Notes: a model not told the origin generated them from the sequence alone. Positions 24,851 to 34,113 are shown, numbered from the stretch's first letter. The stretch is 64,000 bases of DNA from Candidatus Zixiibacteriota bacterium (GCA_021159005.1 JAGGSN010000134.1:16396-80395); one strand, 5' to 3'. Made by a program: numbers and translations.

Positions 24851-26302
24851 TTAATTTGATACGAATGTAACTTGGCCCTGGCTGATTTTTAGAGTGCAGT
24901 TTTTAAGCGTTTTGTTGAATTCTTTTTTGAGCAAACCGATTTGTACGGTTGTTCCCGGATAGACATTACCTGTAACAATTATTTTAGCATTTTTATTTTC
25001 ATTAAGCTGACGGTTAATTTCTTCTTTGCGTTCCTCGAGTTTTATTGTCTGATTGGGTATACCATCGCGATGGTCTTTTAGTTGCTTGAGAGCGTCTTTT
25101 TGTTGTTTGCTAAGCTTGTTTTCTATCTCAAGCCGGACCAGGGAATACATGGTTTTGGAGATTTTTTCGGTATCATTATTGAGCCGTTCGATTTCTTCAT
25201 CGATTTCATCCAGCTCTTTGACTAATTTAGAACTATAGCCAACTCTCACCAGCGTAGGAGTACCGAATTCAGAGCCAATAGTGCCCGCTTTAATAGTATT
25301 CACTGCAGTAATGCTTCCGCCGACAATGATTGCTTTATTGCCTTCAATTATTACACTATTTCCAGCGTGGATTGTGGCATTCATAGCGCCGCCCCCAACA
25401 TGCACCTCATTGCCTGCTTCAATTGATTGATTTTCAACATATTTTACAAAGACATCTTCCTTAGCTTTAATAGTTCCCTTTCCGGAACCTACGAAGCCGC
25501 CTTTCGCAATAACAGAACCTCCGCAATTAATCTCGGCATCTTCAATATTTTTTCCAATTTCAATACTTCCCCCAGCCTTAATTGTAAAACCGGCTTTGAC
25601 ACCTCCGGAGATTTTAAGATTGCCAACGAAATCGATATTGCCTGTTGACATATCAACATCAGAATGAACAGAAAAGACATCATCTATTAATACCAAATTG
25701 TTAGCAAAGGAAATGGAGCCATCTTTAGAGGCAATTAATAAATCGGGGTCATCGGGTGAAATCTCAGTATTTTTACCTTTTGGCAATGCACGGTCTTTTC
25801 CCGGCTGGCCTTCGATTGTATTTCCAGCAACATCTGTGCCCGGTTTTCCTGGTTTAGTCGGTATCTTTTTAGCCAGCGGCTGACCCTTGACAGCATTTTT
25901 TATAATGTTTAGATCCTTGTAGTCAATGAAACCGTCATCGTCGACAGTAGGCGTTTTATCATTTGAGGTGTCAAACAGCAACTCAAATTCAGCATCATTG
26001 CCTTTTTCGGGAAGCGTACCCCGGGCAATTTCAAATGGTTTATCGAAAATCGGGTTGCCCGCAGCCAGACTTGATATTTTATCACTATTGATGCCGTGCT
26101 TCACGCCCGCTTCGTTCAAGACTGCTATCAGTTCGTTTTCCTCAAAGTTAAATGCTAAGTTTTTATCAGCCTTGCTGTCTTTTTCGAGAATCAAATGAGC
26201 ATGCATTTTATCTGGCGATATATTTACAGTAAATATAAAATCCTTTTTTTTCACCTTTTGAGATGCGGCTGTTCCATTTTGAGTTTGTGCTGATTGTACC
26301 AT
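24851..26302 (-). CDS. fapA: FapA-family protein (DUF342)
   Basis: A 483-aa FapA (flagellar assembly protein A, DUF342). An N-terminal variable domain is followed, at about residues 145-330, by the Gly-rich repeating beta-helix with INCGGSVIAKGGFVGSGKG and the KAGGSIEIGKN type turns, then a coiled coil (LDEIDEEIERLNND) and a final beta segment. FapA relatives affect polar localisation or signalling in several flagellated bacteria, but the mechanism is not settled. It is 4 bp after a receiver gene, so it belongs to the signalling block. Confidence 0.85.
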   Translation of the reverse strand: MVQSAQTQNGTAASQKVKKKDFIFTVNISPDKMHAHLILEKDSKADKNLAFNFEENELIAVLNEAGVKHGINSDKISSLAAGNPIFDKPFEIARGTLPEKGNDAEFELLFDTSNDKTPTVDDDGFIDYKDLNIIKNAVKGQPLAKKIPTKPGKPGTDVAGNTIEGQPGKDRALPKGKNTEISPDDPDLLIASKDGSISFANNLVLIDDVFSVHSDVDMSTGNIDFVGNLKISGGVKAGFTIKAGGSIEIGKNIEDAEINCGGSVIAKGGFVGSGKGTIKAKEDVFVKYVENQSIEAGNEVHVGGGAMNATIHAGNSVIIEGNKAIIVGGSITAVNTIKAGTIGSEFGTPTLVRVGYSSKLVKELDEIDEEIERLNNDTEKISKTMYSLVRLEIENKLSKQQKDALKQLKDHRDGIPNQTIKLEERKEEINRQLNENKNAKIIVTGNVYPGTTVQIGLLKKEFNKTLKNCTLKISQGQVTFVSN

Positions 26303-26306
26303 AATT

Positions 26307-26723
26307 CTAACTACCTATTTTTAAATTGGCTGTTTTATTCTTTTTTGACGCTAATTGTCTCCAATAAGCCCTTTCGATAATTAAAGATATTTCATAACTT
26401 TTAAAAGGTTTGGTTACATACTCGTCAGCGCCGAGCATTAAAGCCTCTTTAACTGTGTAGGCATCGCCATAACCGGTCATCATAATCATAGCAGTATCAG
26501 GCCATTTCTGTTTGATGATTTTGAGAAGATCGAAACCGCTTATCTCTGGCATTTTAACATCAGATAGAACTATATCGAAGTCTGTATTTTCTAATTCCTC
26601 CAAAGCCTCTTTAGAAGATGCGGCTAATGATATTTGATAGCCTTCCTGTTCGAGAATTTTCAGAAGCAAATTTCGCATAAGGGCTTCATCATCTACAACT
26701 AATATCCTGATGTCATCTTTCAT
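26307..26723 (-). CDS. Stand-alone response regulator receiver
   Basis: A single receiver domain without an output domain. All key residues are present: VVDDE acidic pair, phosphorylatable Asp in SDVKMP, Thr in MMTG, Lys in TKPF. Start at ATG 26723, six nt after a GGAG site; the upstream TTG (26735) is less likely. Directly precedes fapA, so the two are probably co-translated. It could be a CheY-like switch or FapA regulator; the partner kinase is unknown. Confidence 0.88.
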   Translation of the reverse strand: MKDDIRILVVDDEALMRNLLLKILEQEGYQISLAASSKEALEELENTDFDIVLSDVKMPEISGFDLLKIIKQKWPDTAMIMMTGYGDAYTVKEALMLGADEYVTKPFKSYEISLIIERAYWRQLASKKNKTANLKIGS

Positions 26724-26820
26724 CCTGCTCTCCAAGTTGAAAATTAATTAATAGTGCTGCAGTTATATTATTCGAGTTAATATATATTTATAAATATATT
26801 AACTGCATTCTTTATAATAT

Positions 26821-26847
26821 TTATCGATACTTAATCACTATAGTTTA
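26821..26847 (-). promoter_or_regulatory. Sigma-28-like promoter of receiver-fapA
   Basis: TAAACTAT (26847-26840), exactly 11 nt, then ATCGATAA (26828-26821) on the - strand: six of eight matches in each box. It lies about 100 nt before the receiver start, with an AT-rich imperfect palindrome (26776-26803) between. This is the only sign of a new transcript start in the 239-bp gap. Confidence 0.45.
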
Positions 26848-26962
26848 ATAAAATAATAGTGTTTCATTTCCTCAAATATAATTATCTATATAATATTTCA
26901 TATTTAAATAACCCAAATATTATGCAATTTTGCGGCTTTTTTCAATAATATTAACTCCTTAT

Positions 26963-27337
26963 TCAAACAACTAAATCAAGTTGAGTAACTTTAGTTATTT
27001 TTCGGCTTATTTCATCAAATGTGAATGGCTTCATTAAGAAATCGTCAATTCCATACTTGTTTATATCGATTCCGGCATCGGCAAGATTGACTCCTGCGGT
27101 CATTATCACAGGAGCATATTCTTGTTTTTCTCTGATATGGACAGCTAATTCTAATCCATTCATCTCGGGCATGCTCAAGTCAATAATGAACAAATCGAAC
27201 TTACGATTAGCCATAAGTTTCATCGCTTCGATAGCGCTGTTTGCTTTAAATACTTCAAAGTCCAATTTTTCCAGCATGCTAGCGAATACATCAAGAATGT
27301 TCGGTTCATCATCAACAATCAATACAACAGGGTTCAT
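26963..27337 (-). CDS. Stand-alone response regulator receiver
   Basis: A 124-aa receiver: LIVDDE, Asp in IIDLSMP, Thr in IMTAG and Lys in LMKPF are all intact. No output domain. Last gene of the kinase-receiver series; a 239-bp gap then separates it from the receiver-fapA pair. Sequence is not close enough to the other three receivers to be a recent copy. Confidence 0.88.
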   Translation of the reverse strand: MNPVVLIVDDEPNILDVFASMLEKLDFEVFKANSAIEAMKLMANRKFDLFIIDLSMPEMNGLELAVHIREKQEYAPVIMTAGVNLADAGIDINKYGIDDFLMKPFTFDEISRKITKVTQLDLVV

Positions 27338-27344
27338 ATTAACC

Positions 27345-27716
27345 TCAGAAATCTCCCAGAGATTCCTGTTTTACTTTTTTAAGCATTTCCAAAATTTTTT
27401 GGCTGTCATTTAAAATCGTATTGAGTGAGTTTTCAATATTTGAGACTGTTTCGGAATCGTTTTTAATATCCATTTCCTCAGTTAGGATGTCTTTTTTCTG
27501 TCTTTCCGACTTAGCGGCGCGAAGGATATATCCCATGTTTTTTACAGCCAGAGTAGCTTGATTCACAAGCTGACCCAACTTATTGTTAACATCCGGCGCT
27601 ATTTCCTTTCGAAACGACATCTTTGCGGCGGCCACAGCAATATTTAGCGCCAATACTTGAATCTGTTCTGATACAGATTCTACTGTTTTAATTAGATTTT
27701 CTCTATGTTCTGTCAT
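27345..27716 (-). CDS. Mini-protein resembling the MCP signalling hairpin
   Basis: A 123-aa soluble helical protein. The stretch IQVLALNIAVAAAKMS, followed by NNKLGQLVNQATLAVKNM, aligns by eye with the tip of chemoreceptor cytoplasmic domains (NLLALNAAIEAARAGE ... VRKLAE). There is no sensor, membrane segment or HAMP domain. It lies between two receiver genes with gaps of 3 and 7 bp. It may be a decoy or coupling element, or simply a helical hairpin that converged on the pattern. Confidence 0.55.
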   Translation of the reverse strand: MTEHRENLIKTVESVSEQIQVLALNIAVAAAKMSFRKEIAPDVNNKLGQLVNQATLAVKNMGYILRAAKSERQKKDILTEEMDIKNDSETVSNIENSLNTILNDSQKILEMLKKVKQESLGDF

Positions 27717-27719
27717 AAC

Positions 27720-28076
27720 TTATAAAGCTAAAAGCTCTTCCACTTTTTCTTTTAGTTCATTCAGATCATGCGATTTTACCAAGTAAGCATCCGCCAGCCA
27801 TGAGGTGAAATCATTTTTATATGTTGAATATGCCGAATTTAAAATTACCGGCAGGCCTCTATGCTTACTTCTTATAGCATCTAAAACTTCAAGTCCGTCT
27901 GTTTCCTCCATTTTTATATCGAGAATAACTAAGTCGATATCATTGTTGCTGTCAACAGTTGAAAGAGCTGTGCTGCCATTCTCCGCCAAAAGAATATCAT
28001 ACCCATCATCAGCGAATTCTTTCTGGTATAATCTGCGAATTGCCGGTTCGTCATCAACTATTAAAATTTTTCTCAT
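27720..28076 (-). CDS. Stand-alone response regulator receiver
   Basis: A 118-aa receiver with LIVDDE, Asp in ILDIKM, Ser in NSAY in place of the common Thr, and Lys in VKSH (lacking the usual Pro after Lys). Its start touches the stop of the upstream kinase-like gene, the usual sign of a cognate pair, although that kinase looks inactive. Confidence 0.85.
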   Translation of the reverse strand: MRKILIVDDEPAIRRLYQKEFADDGYDILLAENGSTALSTVDSNNDIDLVILDIKMEETDGLEVLDAIRSKHRGLPVILNSAYSTYKNDFTSWLADAYLVKSHDLNELKEKVEELLAL

Positions 28077-29782
28077 TAGGCCTCCTCATAAGCCGGAAGT
28101 TCGAGGTAGAATCTTTTTCCCTCATTATGAGCCGCTTCCAGCCCAATATTACCTCCATAATATTTTAGTATTTCCAAAGAGGTTAAAAACTCTCTCATTT
28201 TTTGATGGTTTCCCAAAGCATTAAAGCTTTTATATAAATCGGCGGCAAAATAGCCGTTTGATTCAATAGATTTAAAATATATTAGCGCTTTATTGCCTGA
28301 TCTTGTTATTGTAAGAGAAATTTGATATTGCGGCGGTCTTATCATTAAGGCTTTTTTTAGAATAATCAACAGGGCTTGGCGGAGCAAGTCGGGGTCGACT
28401 TTAATCATCACCTGGTAATCAGAATGAACATCGAAGCCGGACTCATTTGGTTCTGACGAGCTTATAGAAAGAGCCGATTTCACCAGTTCGCCAAGGTTGC
28501 AAACACGGTCATCTTTGCTCTGATAATTCATTAAACTGGTAAAATTCTCCAACGCCTGTTCGATTCTTGAAACTTGGTCGATAATCATAGTCAGGTTTTC
28601 AAAATCATCATGATCCTTTGATTTTTTCTTTAGCATAAACTTTGAAAAGCCGCCGATGACTGTTAGCGGATTGCGGATTTCATGAGCTACCTGTCCTGCC
28701 ATTTCAGACAGCACATTAAGTCTTTCAGCTTTAACGATATTTTCGCGGTTCATTAGGATTGTTTCATTAGCTTGTTTAAGCGCCTTAATTTTCTTTTCGA
28801 GATTTTTGTACAGCCTAAATTTTTCGATAGAGTCGCTGGCATACCTGGCAAAAATCTCCAGCAGATGGATATCATTATTTGTAATTTTTTTACGTGTAAT
28901 AAAATTATCGGCAATCAGGACGCCTTGGAGGCATTCATTTCCAACCAACGGCACAACTGCCAGAGGTCCGGGGCCGATTTTCGAGTGAAGTTCTGGATAT
29001 TCACCGTTGGCTAAAGTTATCTCATCGATAATAATCGATTTTTTCTCAATAGCATGTTTAGCGAAAACATTGTCTTTGTTGTCAAGATAAATGACCAGGT
29101 CTTTTATGAACTTGTTAAGAAAGGGACTCCCGGCATCTTCCTTTTTTAGCGCCTCGTCAAACATATGCTCAAGCGATAATTCACCGCTTGAAAGCTTTTG
29201 CCAAATTATTCCCGCTTCTTCTGGCGAGGAGGGACCATGAGCAAGCGCGCCTTTCAAACATTTTGGCTCATCACAGGTAAGAAGAATAAAAGCTCGATTA
29301 AATCCCAAACCGCTGCCGGCGGTAACTCCGATTAGAACGATTTTAAGAATATCTCTAAGATTATAAGCCCGATTGAAGGCACGTACGGCTTGAGTTATAA
29401 GCGACAGAATGAAAAGCTCGGATTCTATGGTTTTAAAAGCAGTATCCTGGCTGATATCATTATAGATTATGCCTATTATTCTATCATCACTTGGGATAGA
29501 ACCAAAATAGACCGCTTGATTGGGGTTATCTTCATTATAAATCTGCGAGTTATTAGCGATTTCATAAAATCTGCCGGGAGTTTCAGGATTATCGAGATAT
29601 TGACGAAGCATCGGGAAATAATCAACGATATTTTCACAACGCTGTAATATTTCCGCTGTTTTGCCATGAGATTCACACAGTCGTCCTTGATAATCGACAG
29701 TGAAATAATCGGCAATTGAACCGTTGGCCAGTATGGGAAAACCATTTTCCCTAACAGCATTGTCTTTTAGGAGATTAATCAT
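28076..29782 (-). CDS. GAF histidine-kinase-like protein with degenerate ATPase domain
   Basis: A 568-aa cytosolic protein: a PAS-like start, a GAF domain at about residues 130-325 (RAFILLTCDEP, GPLAVVPLVGNECLQGVLIAD), a coiled coil, HisKA with an intact phospho-site (QVAHEIRNPLTVIGG near residue 370), and a C-terminal HATPase-like fold. In that fold the N-box Asn is replaced (LLIILKKALMI), and neither the DxGxG nor the GxGxG loop can be found, so ATP binding is unlikely. It overlaps the previous gene by ATGA and the next receiver by 1 nt. It may act as a phosphotransfer hub or phosphatase. Confidence 0.8.
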   Translation of the reverse strand: MINLLKDNAVRENGFPILANGSIADYFTVDYQGRLCESHGKTAEILQRCENIVDYFPMLRQYLDNPETPGRFYEIANNSQIYNEDNPNQAVYFGSIPSDDRIIGIIYNDISQDTAFKTIESELFILSLITQAVRAFNRAYNLRDILKIVLIGVTAGSGLGFNRAFILLTCDEPKCLKGALAHGPSSPEEAGIIWQKLSSGELSLEHMFDEALKKEDAGSPFLNKFIKDLVIYLDNKDNVFAKHAIEKKSIIIDEITLANGEYPELHSKIGPGPLAVVPLVGNECLQGVLIADNFITRKKITNNDIHLLEIFARYASDSIEKFRLYKNLEKKIKALKQANETILMNRENIVKAERLNVLSEMAGQVAHEIRNPLTVIGGFSKFMLKKKSKDHDDFENLTMIIDQVSRIEQALENFTSLMNYQSKDDRVCNLGELVKSALSISSSEPNESGFDVHSDYQVMIKVDPDLLRQALLIILKKALMIRPPQYQISLTITRSGNKALIYFKSIESNGYFAADLYKSFNALGNHQKMREFLTSLEILKYYGGNIGLEAAHNEGKRFYLELPAYEEA

Positions 29783-30645
29783 GCATATCCATTTTTAACT
29801 GATTTATCCAGGTTGATAATTTTTCTGGAATCGCCCTTAATATAGTCCTCAACAACCAGTGAATCTAAATTTCGGAATTTTTCAGTAATTTGGGCAATAG
29901 CCGACGCTTCCTTATCAATAGCTTTCAGTCTTTTTGTTACAGACGGATTTGAGTTCTTCATTGTCATCAATAGGAACTGCGCATTGCCGACGATTATAGC
30001 TAACGGGTTGTTTATCTCATGATTTAACGTAGCCGCCATATCGGCAGCAGTCTGTTTCTTTTCAAGTTGGATTAATTTAGCTTGGGCTTGCTGCAATTTT
30101 TCATTGATTTCGGTAAGTTTATTATTTTTCTTTTCAAGCCGATATTCATAAATCATTCTCTCGATAGTAACCGCAGTTTCGGCGGCAATAATGCCGACAA
30201 TCTGCATATCTCTTTCGCTGAAAGCATTAAGTTGATCATGGGCAAAATTTATTACGCCGATTAATTCGTCTTTAAATATCATAGGTATGGACATAAATGA
30301 CCGCATGTTATTATTGTTATGATTTTTCCGCAGGTTATTCAGCACAACCGGTCTTTTTTCCTTGGCGACCCAGCCGGCAAAACCCATACCCATATCAAAC
30401 TTAACAAAATCAATCAGATTGACGCTTCGGCCGACTTTTGCCATTTCAATAAGCTGGTCGGTTTCCATAGACACCAAAAACAGGGACGCGGATCTGTAGT
30501 CTATTACTTTAGTAATAAGTGTTAAAATTTTTTCGAACGTTTCTTCGTTCGATGGAGAAAGCTGAACTAAAGTGCTTATTTCATAAAGTATAGCTAGTTC
30601 TTTTTCGAGCTGACATACAGCATCAACTTTCTTTTTTCGCGGCAC
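29779..30645 (-). CDS. GAF-HisKA protein lacking an ATPase domain
   Basis: A 288-aa protein: GAF at about residues 20-165 (FAGWVAKEKRPVVLNNLRK, FKDELIGVINFAHDQ), a coiled coil, then HisKA with ATLNHEINNPLAIIVGNAQ, and no catalytic domain after it. The frame ends normally and overlaps the next gene, so it is not an obvious break. The start is GTG with an AAGGAGG site 5 nt before. It may dimerise with the following kinase-like protein and sense a small ligand or redox state. Confidence 0.82.
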   Translation of the reverse strand: MPRKKKVDAVCQLEKELAILYEISTLVQLSPSNEETFEKILTLITKVIDYRSASLFLVSMETDQLIEMAKVGRSVNLIDFVKFDMGMGFAGWVAKEKRPVVLNNLRKNHNNNNMRSFMSIPMIFKDELIGVINFAHDQLNAFSERDMQIVGIIAAETAVTIERMIYEYRLEKKNNKLTEINEKLQQAQAKLIQLEKKQTAADMAATLNHEINNPLAIIVGNAQFLLMTMKNSNPSVTKRLKAIDKEASAIAQITEKFRNLDSLVVEDYIKGDSRKIINLDKSVKNGYA

Positions 30646-30659
30646 CTAACCCTCCTTGG

Positions 30660-31088
30660 TTAATATTTTGGAGCAGCTATTAATATGTTTTTCTCAAAAA
30701 GGGCATCTGCAACCATTTCTAAGAGAGTAGATATTTTAAAAGGTTTGTATACGATTCGATTTATTCCCATTTCTTTTAACGTTTTAATATCCTGATCGCT
30801 GGCATTTCCGGTAACTATCAGCATAGATACATCATTTTTCAATAACCGGATTTCCTGTATTAAATTGAAGCCTGATATTCCGGGCATAACAAAATCGAGC
30901 AATAAGATATCATATTCGCCGGACCGTAAATAGCTTAATGCCTCAACGCCGTTTGAAGCTGTGTAGATATCGCAGCCAAGATAGCGAGTCAAAGCTTTAG
31001 ATATAATATCGCGAGACAATTTTTCATCATCAACCACCAATGCTTTATTAAACAATCCGAGTTTAGGTTGATGAGCTTTTTTATACAT
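30660..31088 (-). CDS. Stand-alone response regulator receiver
   Basis: A 142-aa receiver with VVDDE, Asp in LLDFVMP, Thr in IVTG and Lys in YKPF all intact, plus short extensions at both ends. No output domain. It precedes the GAF-HisKA gene by 14 bp and directly abuts the exported-protein gene upstream. Confidence 0.88.
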   Translation of the reverse strand: MYKKAHQPKLGLFNKALVVDDEKLSRDIISKALTRYLGCDIYTASNGVEALSYLRSGEYDILLLDFVMPGISGFNLIQEIRLLKNDVSMLIVTGNASDQDIKTLKEMGINRIVYKPFKISTLLEMVADALFEKNILIAAPKY

Positions 31089-31685
31089 TTACTGTCTCTT
31101 GCCGATTTTTCCGGACTTATACATTTCGTCAGACACTAATTGAATCAATTTTTCTTCCGCCTTGTTTTCACAAAGAATGCGGCGTCCCTGCGACAGGTAT
31201 AAAGCGCCGTCATGCGGGTTGTTTCTTAATATTTGATAAGATGTAGAACCGTCAATTTTAACCTGAAGGTTTTTTATCATAATCGGATTGTTTTTATTCT
31301 TATGATAAAGCTTAACCAAAGCTCCCAGCTTGAAGTTATTTTTATAGATATTAAAAACAAGCGGTATTTTAAGAAACGGCTGTTCTACAACCCAATGGCG
31401 TTCCGTTACATCAATCAATACAACAAAGCTATTATCAAGGGAAACATCCCAATGATCAAAATCATCGTGGGAACCTGCAATAGTATTAATCTGAACCTGT
31501 TCATTTTGAAAATATTTTTGAAGATGTCGGGAAAAAAGTCGACTGATTCTTGATAAGAAGTCAGGCTCGTATTTATCCTGATTAATATAGGCGATAATAT
31601 CAATATCCGGCGCCGGTGTTTGTGAATCAACCTGACATGTGCCGGCAAGCAAAACTAATAATATTAACCATGTTATTGATTTCAT
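31089..31685 (-). CDS. Exported protein of unknown function
   Basis: 198 aa with an N-terminal signal sequence (SITWLILLVLLAGTC); the Cys follows AGT, a poor lipobox, so cleavage by signal peptidase I or II is unclear. The mature part is a mixed alpha/beta domain I do not recognise. It overlaps the PilZ gene by ATGA and abuts a receiver gene, so it is part of the motility transcript. A periplasmic motility or envelope component is possible. Confidence 0.6.
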   Translation of the reverse strand: MKSITWLILLVLLAGTCQVDSQTPAPDIDIIAYINQDKYEPDFLSRISRLFSRHLQKYFQNEQVQINTIAGSHDDFDHWDVSLDNSFVVLIDVTERHWVVEQPFLKIPLVFNIYKNNFKLGALVKLYHKNKNNPIMIKNLQVKIDGSTSYQILRNNPHDGALYLSQGRRILCENKAEEKLIQLVSDEMYKSGKIGKRQ

Positions 31686-32449
31686 AAATTGGCTTTCTGC
31701 TTTGTTCTTAAATCAACTTGCTGTTTATAAACAAATGCCACAATAAGTTCTTGAAGCGCATCATTGAAAAAATTAGTATCAGGCGGTAAAATCTCAGCTA
31801 AATTCCAGGGGATATATTTGGGCACACTTTCTTTCGACAGGAATTCTACTCCGACTAAGTGCTCGCTTTCCAGATTATCAGAGTTCGCTGATTGTTCCGC
31901 TCTTTTAACAACTCCGAGAATATTGCTTAAACGTTGATTGTCTTTCATCCAAAAGTTTAAAAGCAGGATATCATTCTGCTTGACAGGTTCGTCGACAGTT
32001 ATCAGGATGCCGCCGGCAGAGATATTAAGCAGTTCGCCTTTTCTGTCGCCGCTAAAAGCGCCTTTATTATCCGCGCTGGAATCAAGGATTCTGAAAACTA
32101 TATCGCCGGCTATGTCGATTCGGACGAACCTTCGTTTTTGAGACCTTTTAACTTCCGATACAGGCTTTAATGTGGTCATGTTTTCCCTGTCAGAATCAAT
32201 AGCGGCAACTATGGCCGTAAAACCGTAGGAGGCATCAGGCCTGTTAAAAACAACCTCGATATTCTGTCCGGGACTCAATTCAAGGTCTCCTGATATTCTT
32301 ATAGGGCATTCGACAGTTAACGCATCCTTATCTATATCTTCAATACGTGTAATGTAACAGGCAGCACTGTCGTCAATATCCAGTTTTAACTCCAGCCTTT
32401 CCCAAAGGTCTAGCATATCTATGGGTTTATTATTTTTATCCTTTTTCAT
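31682..32449 (-). CDS. PilZ-domain protein, YcgR-like
   Basis: A 255-aa c-di-GMP receptor of the flagellar brake type. The N-terminal half has the PilZN beta-barrel pattern. The C-terminal PilZ domain has RRFVRIDI (RxxxR) and NISAGG (D/NxSxxG), both needed for c-di-GMP binding, then LVGVEFLS. It probably slows or turns the motor when c-di-GMP rises. It is coupled to the DUF2225 gene upstream (overlap of 4 nt) and is part of the post-fliA gene series. Confidence 0.85.
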   Translation of the reverse strand: MKKDKNNKPIDMLDLWERLELKLDIDDSAACYITRIEDIDKDALTVECPIRISGDLELSPGQNIEVVFNRPDASYGFTAIVAAIDSDRENMTTLKPVSEVKRSQKRRFVRIDIAGDIVFRILDSSADNKGAFSGDRKGELLNISAGGILITVDEPVKQNDILLLNFWMKDNQRLSNILGVVKRAEQSANSDNLESEHLVGVEFLSKESVPKYIPWNLAEILPPDTNFFNDALQELIVAFVYKQQVDLRTKQKANL

Positions 32450-33630
32450 TTTAAAGATCCTTCATGCTCTTTTTTATTTAATCTCGCCTGATCCATACCC
32501 ATTTCGAGGAGTTTTTTAGCGAAGTTTAAAGTTGAGGCATCACCCTTTTTCCCCATAACCAATTCGCGTCCCATACGAACCATTTGATTAAAATATTGAG
32601 CGGCGTTTTTATGGTTTTTTGTTCTGCGTGAAAGCTCGCCTATTAAATAGGCCGCTTGAATCTGTTGAAGTCCATTGCTAATCTGGCCGCCCGACTCGTA
32701 AGATTTCTGGTAGTACTCATTAGCTTTAATCAGAGCATCGTTTTCTGAAAAAGGCACTTCATCCCAGCCTTTCTTAACTTCCGATAAAAAATCAAAATAG
32801 CCCGGATATTCAAAGAAAGACTGTTCAGATGTTGAGACCTGACCTTTCATGAGAGCTTTCTCGGCATCATTGAAAATATCCATAAGCTTGTCGCCAGCCT
32901 GTTTAAGGGGATTTAACGAATCGGTTATTTCACTTATAATCTTTTCAATTCGTTTTTTATACTCATCAGCTTCGGGAACATCTTCAAACTTCATAGTGAA
33001 ATCATTATCAAGCAGTTCTTTTAAGCCCTGCACTTTATCAGCAAAATCCGGCAGCGTCTTACTGGCTTGGCCGGCAGAACCGCGCAGTTTTGCAAACAGG
33101 CCAACAGCAGCATTCGTCTGACTGCCGGCTTTGTCTTTATTGCCGCGGAACAGCCAGGCAATTCTTAGAAAGAATCTTCCTATATCAAGATAGGACGGCC
33201 TGGACACGAGTAATTCATCATAGATGCCAAGCAAGAATTTATTTACGGAAGATTCAAAGGGATATTTTGCGGTATCGATATGCAATCCCAACAGTTGAAT
33301 AACGCCTCCGGCAACGGAATAATTTTTCAGATGTTTTTCTTTGATTGTCTGTAAACGATATGTTTTAAATGACGTATCATTTTGCCATTTTTTAAAGCTG
33401 TTATTAAATTCCCTTGTGTAAAAGCATTCTTTGCAAGTTGCCATAAAATACATCAAGGGGTCATGGGCTTGATATAACGGGTCTTGCCAAACTCTTCCTG
33501 TTGGACAAAAATCCGTGTCTTTGCCGCTTTCTGTATAGGAACCGGCTCGAATATTTTCAAACTTATTTTTTGTTTTGCACACAGGGCATTCAATAGTGCT
33601 ATAAAAAAACGGTTCCTGATCTTTGCTCAT
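32446..33630 (-). CDS. DUF2225 protein
   Basis: A 394-aa cytosolic protein. The N-terminus has two CxxC pairs, CPVCKTKNKF and CKECFYTREFNNSFKKW, matching DUF2225, whose function is unknown. The rest is helical and TPR-like (GLQQIQAAYLIGELSRRT). It has an AGGTG-type ribosome site. Its presence between the SwrB-like and PilZ genes links this uncharacterised family to motility in this organism. Confidence 0.75.
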   Translation of the reverse strand: MSKDQEPFFYSTIECPVCKTKNKFENIRAGSYTESGKDTDFCPTGRVWQDPLYQAHDPLMYFMATCKECFYTREFNNSFKKWQNDTSFKTYRLQTIKEKHLKNYSVAGGVIQLLGLHIDTAKYPFESSVNKFLLGIYDELLVSRPSYLDIGRFFLRIAWLFRGNKDKAGSQTNAAVGLFAKLRGSAGQASKTLPDFADKVQGLKELLDNDFTMKFEDVPEADEYKKRIEKIISEITDSLNPLKQAGDKLMDIFNDAEKALMKGQVSTSEQSFFEYPGYFDFLSEVKKGWDEVPFSENDALIKANEYYQKSYESGGQISNGLQQIQAAYLIGELSRRTKNHKNAAQYFNQMVRMGRELVMGKKGDASTLNFAKKLLEMGMDQARLNKKEHEGSLK

Positions 33631-33702
33631 AATGATTCACCTTTGTTATTTCATTAATTTCTATCGGCATAAGCTGTTTTTCCTGAATATGCAAACTTAC
33701 CA

Positions 33703-34104
33703 TTAAGCTTCGACTCCAATCATTCTCTTGCCTTTTCCGAGTTTTTCAGAGGCAATCAGCAAGTCAACTTCCGAACGCGAAATCCCCAGTTTTTTGCTAA
33801 TCATATGAGGATTTTCTCCGCGTCTGATTAGAGTAAGCGCCTGGTTTTCTTTATTCGCGTTTGAAGATTCCTCAGAGACTTTGCGTACTGCTTCGCCATT
33901 ATGTTTTTTCACATTTTTTTTCTGCTCCAGCTTTTCCGCAATTTCGGAAAGGCGATTTAGCGATTGATTAATTAGTTCAAGATTAGCATGCGCTTCGCTG
34001 GTTTGGAATTTTTCCTGTTTGCTAATTTTAATTATTATCAATATTGAAATAATTACGTTAAAAAGCATCAGCGCTGCGGCAAGCCAGGAAACAATCATAT
34101 ACAT
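33703..34104 (-). CDS. SwrB-like membrane-anchored coiled-coil/HTH protein
   Basis: 133 aa: one N-terminal transmembrane helix (WLAAALMLFNVIISILIII), a coiled coil (SLNRLSEIAEKLEQK), and a C-terminal HTH-like segment (LIRRGENPHMISKKLGISR). This architecture and the place two genes after the sigma-28 gene match SwrB of Bacillus and DUF6115/DUF2802 proteins, which aid flagellar export assembly. The HTH may serve protein contacts. Strong AGGAGG site. Assignment by architecture, not by close sequence. Confidence 0.6.
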   Translation of the reverse strand: MYMIVSWLAAALMLFNVIISILIIIKISKQEKFQTSEAHANLELINQSLNRLSEIAEKLEQKKNVKKHNGEAVRKVSEESSNANKENQALTLIRRGENPHMISKKLGISRSEVDLLIASEKLGKGKRMIGVEA

Positions 34105-34113
34105 TATTCCTCC

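Noticed and set aside
26776..26803. AT-rich palindrome before the receiver-fapA pair
   Set aside because: Imperfect and composed only of A/T runs apart from its ends; such patterns are expected by chance in this gap.
33661..33687. GCCGATAG on the - strand before the DUF2225 gene, resembling a sigma-28 -10
   Set aside because: No TAAA-like -35 at the correct spacing, and the gene is part of the fliA transcript.
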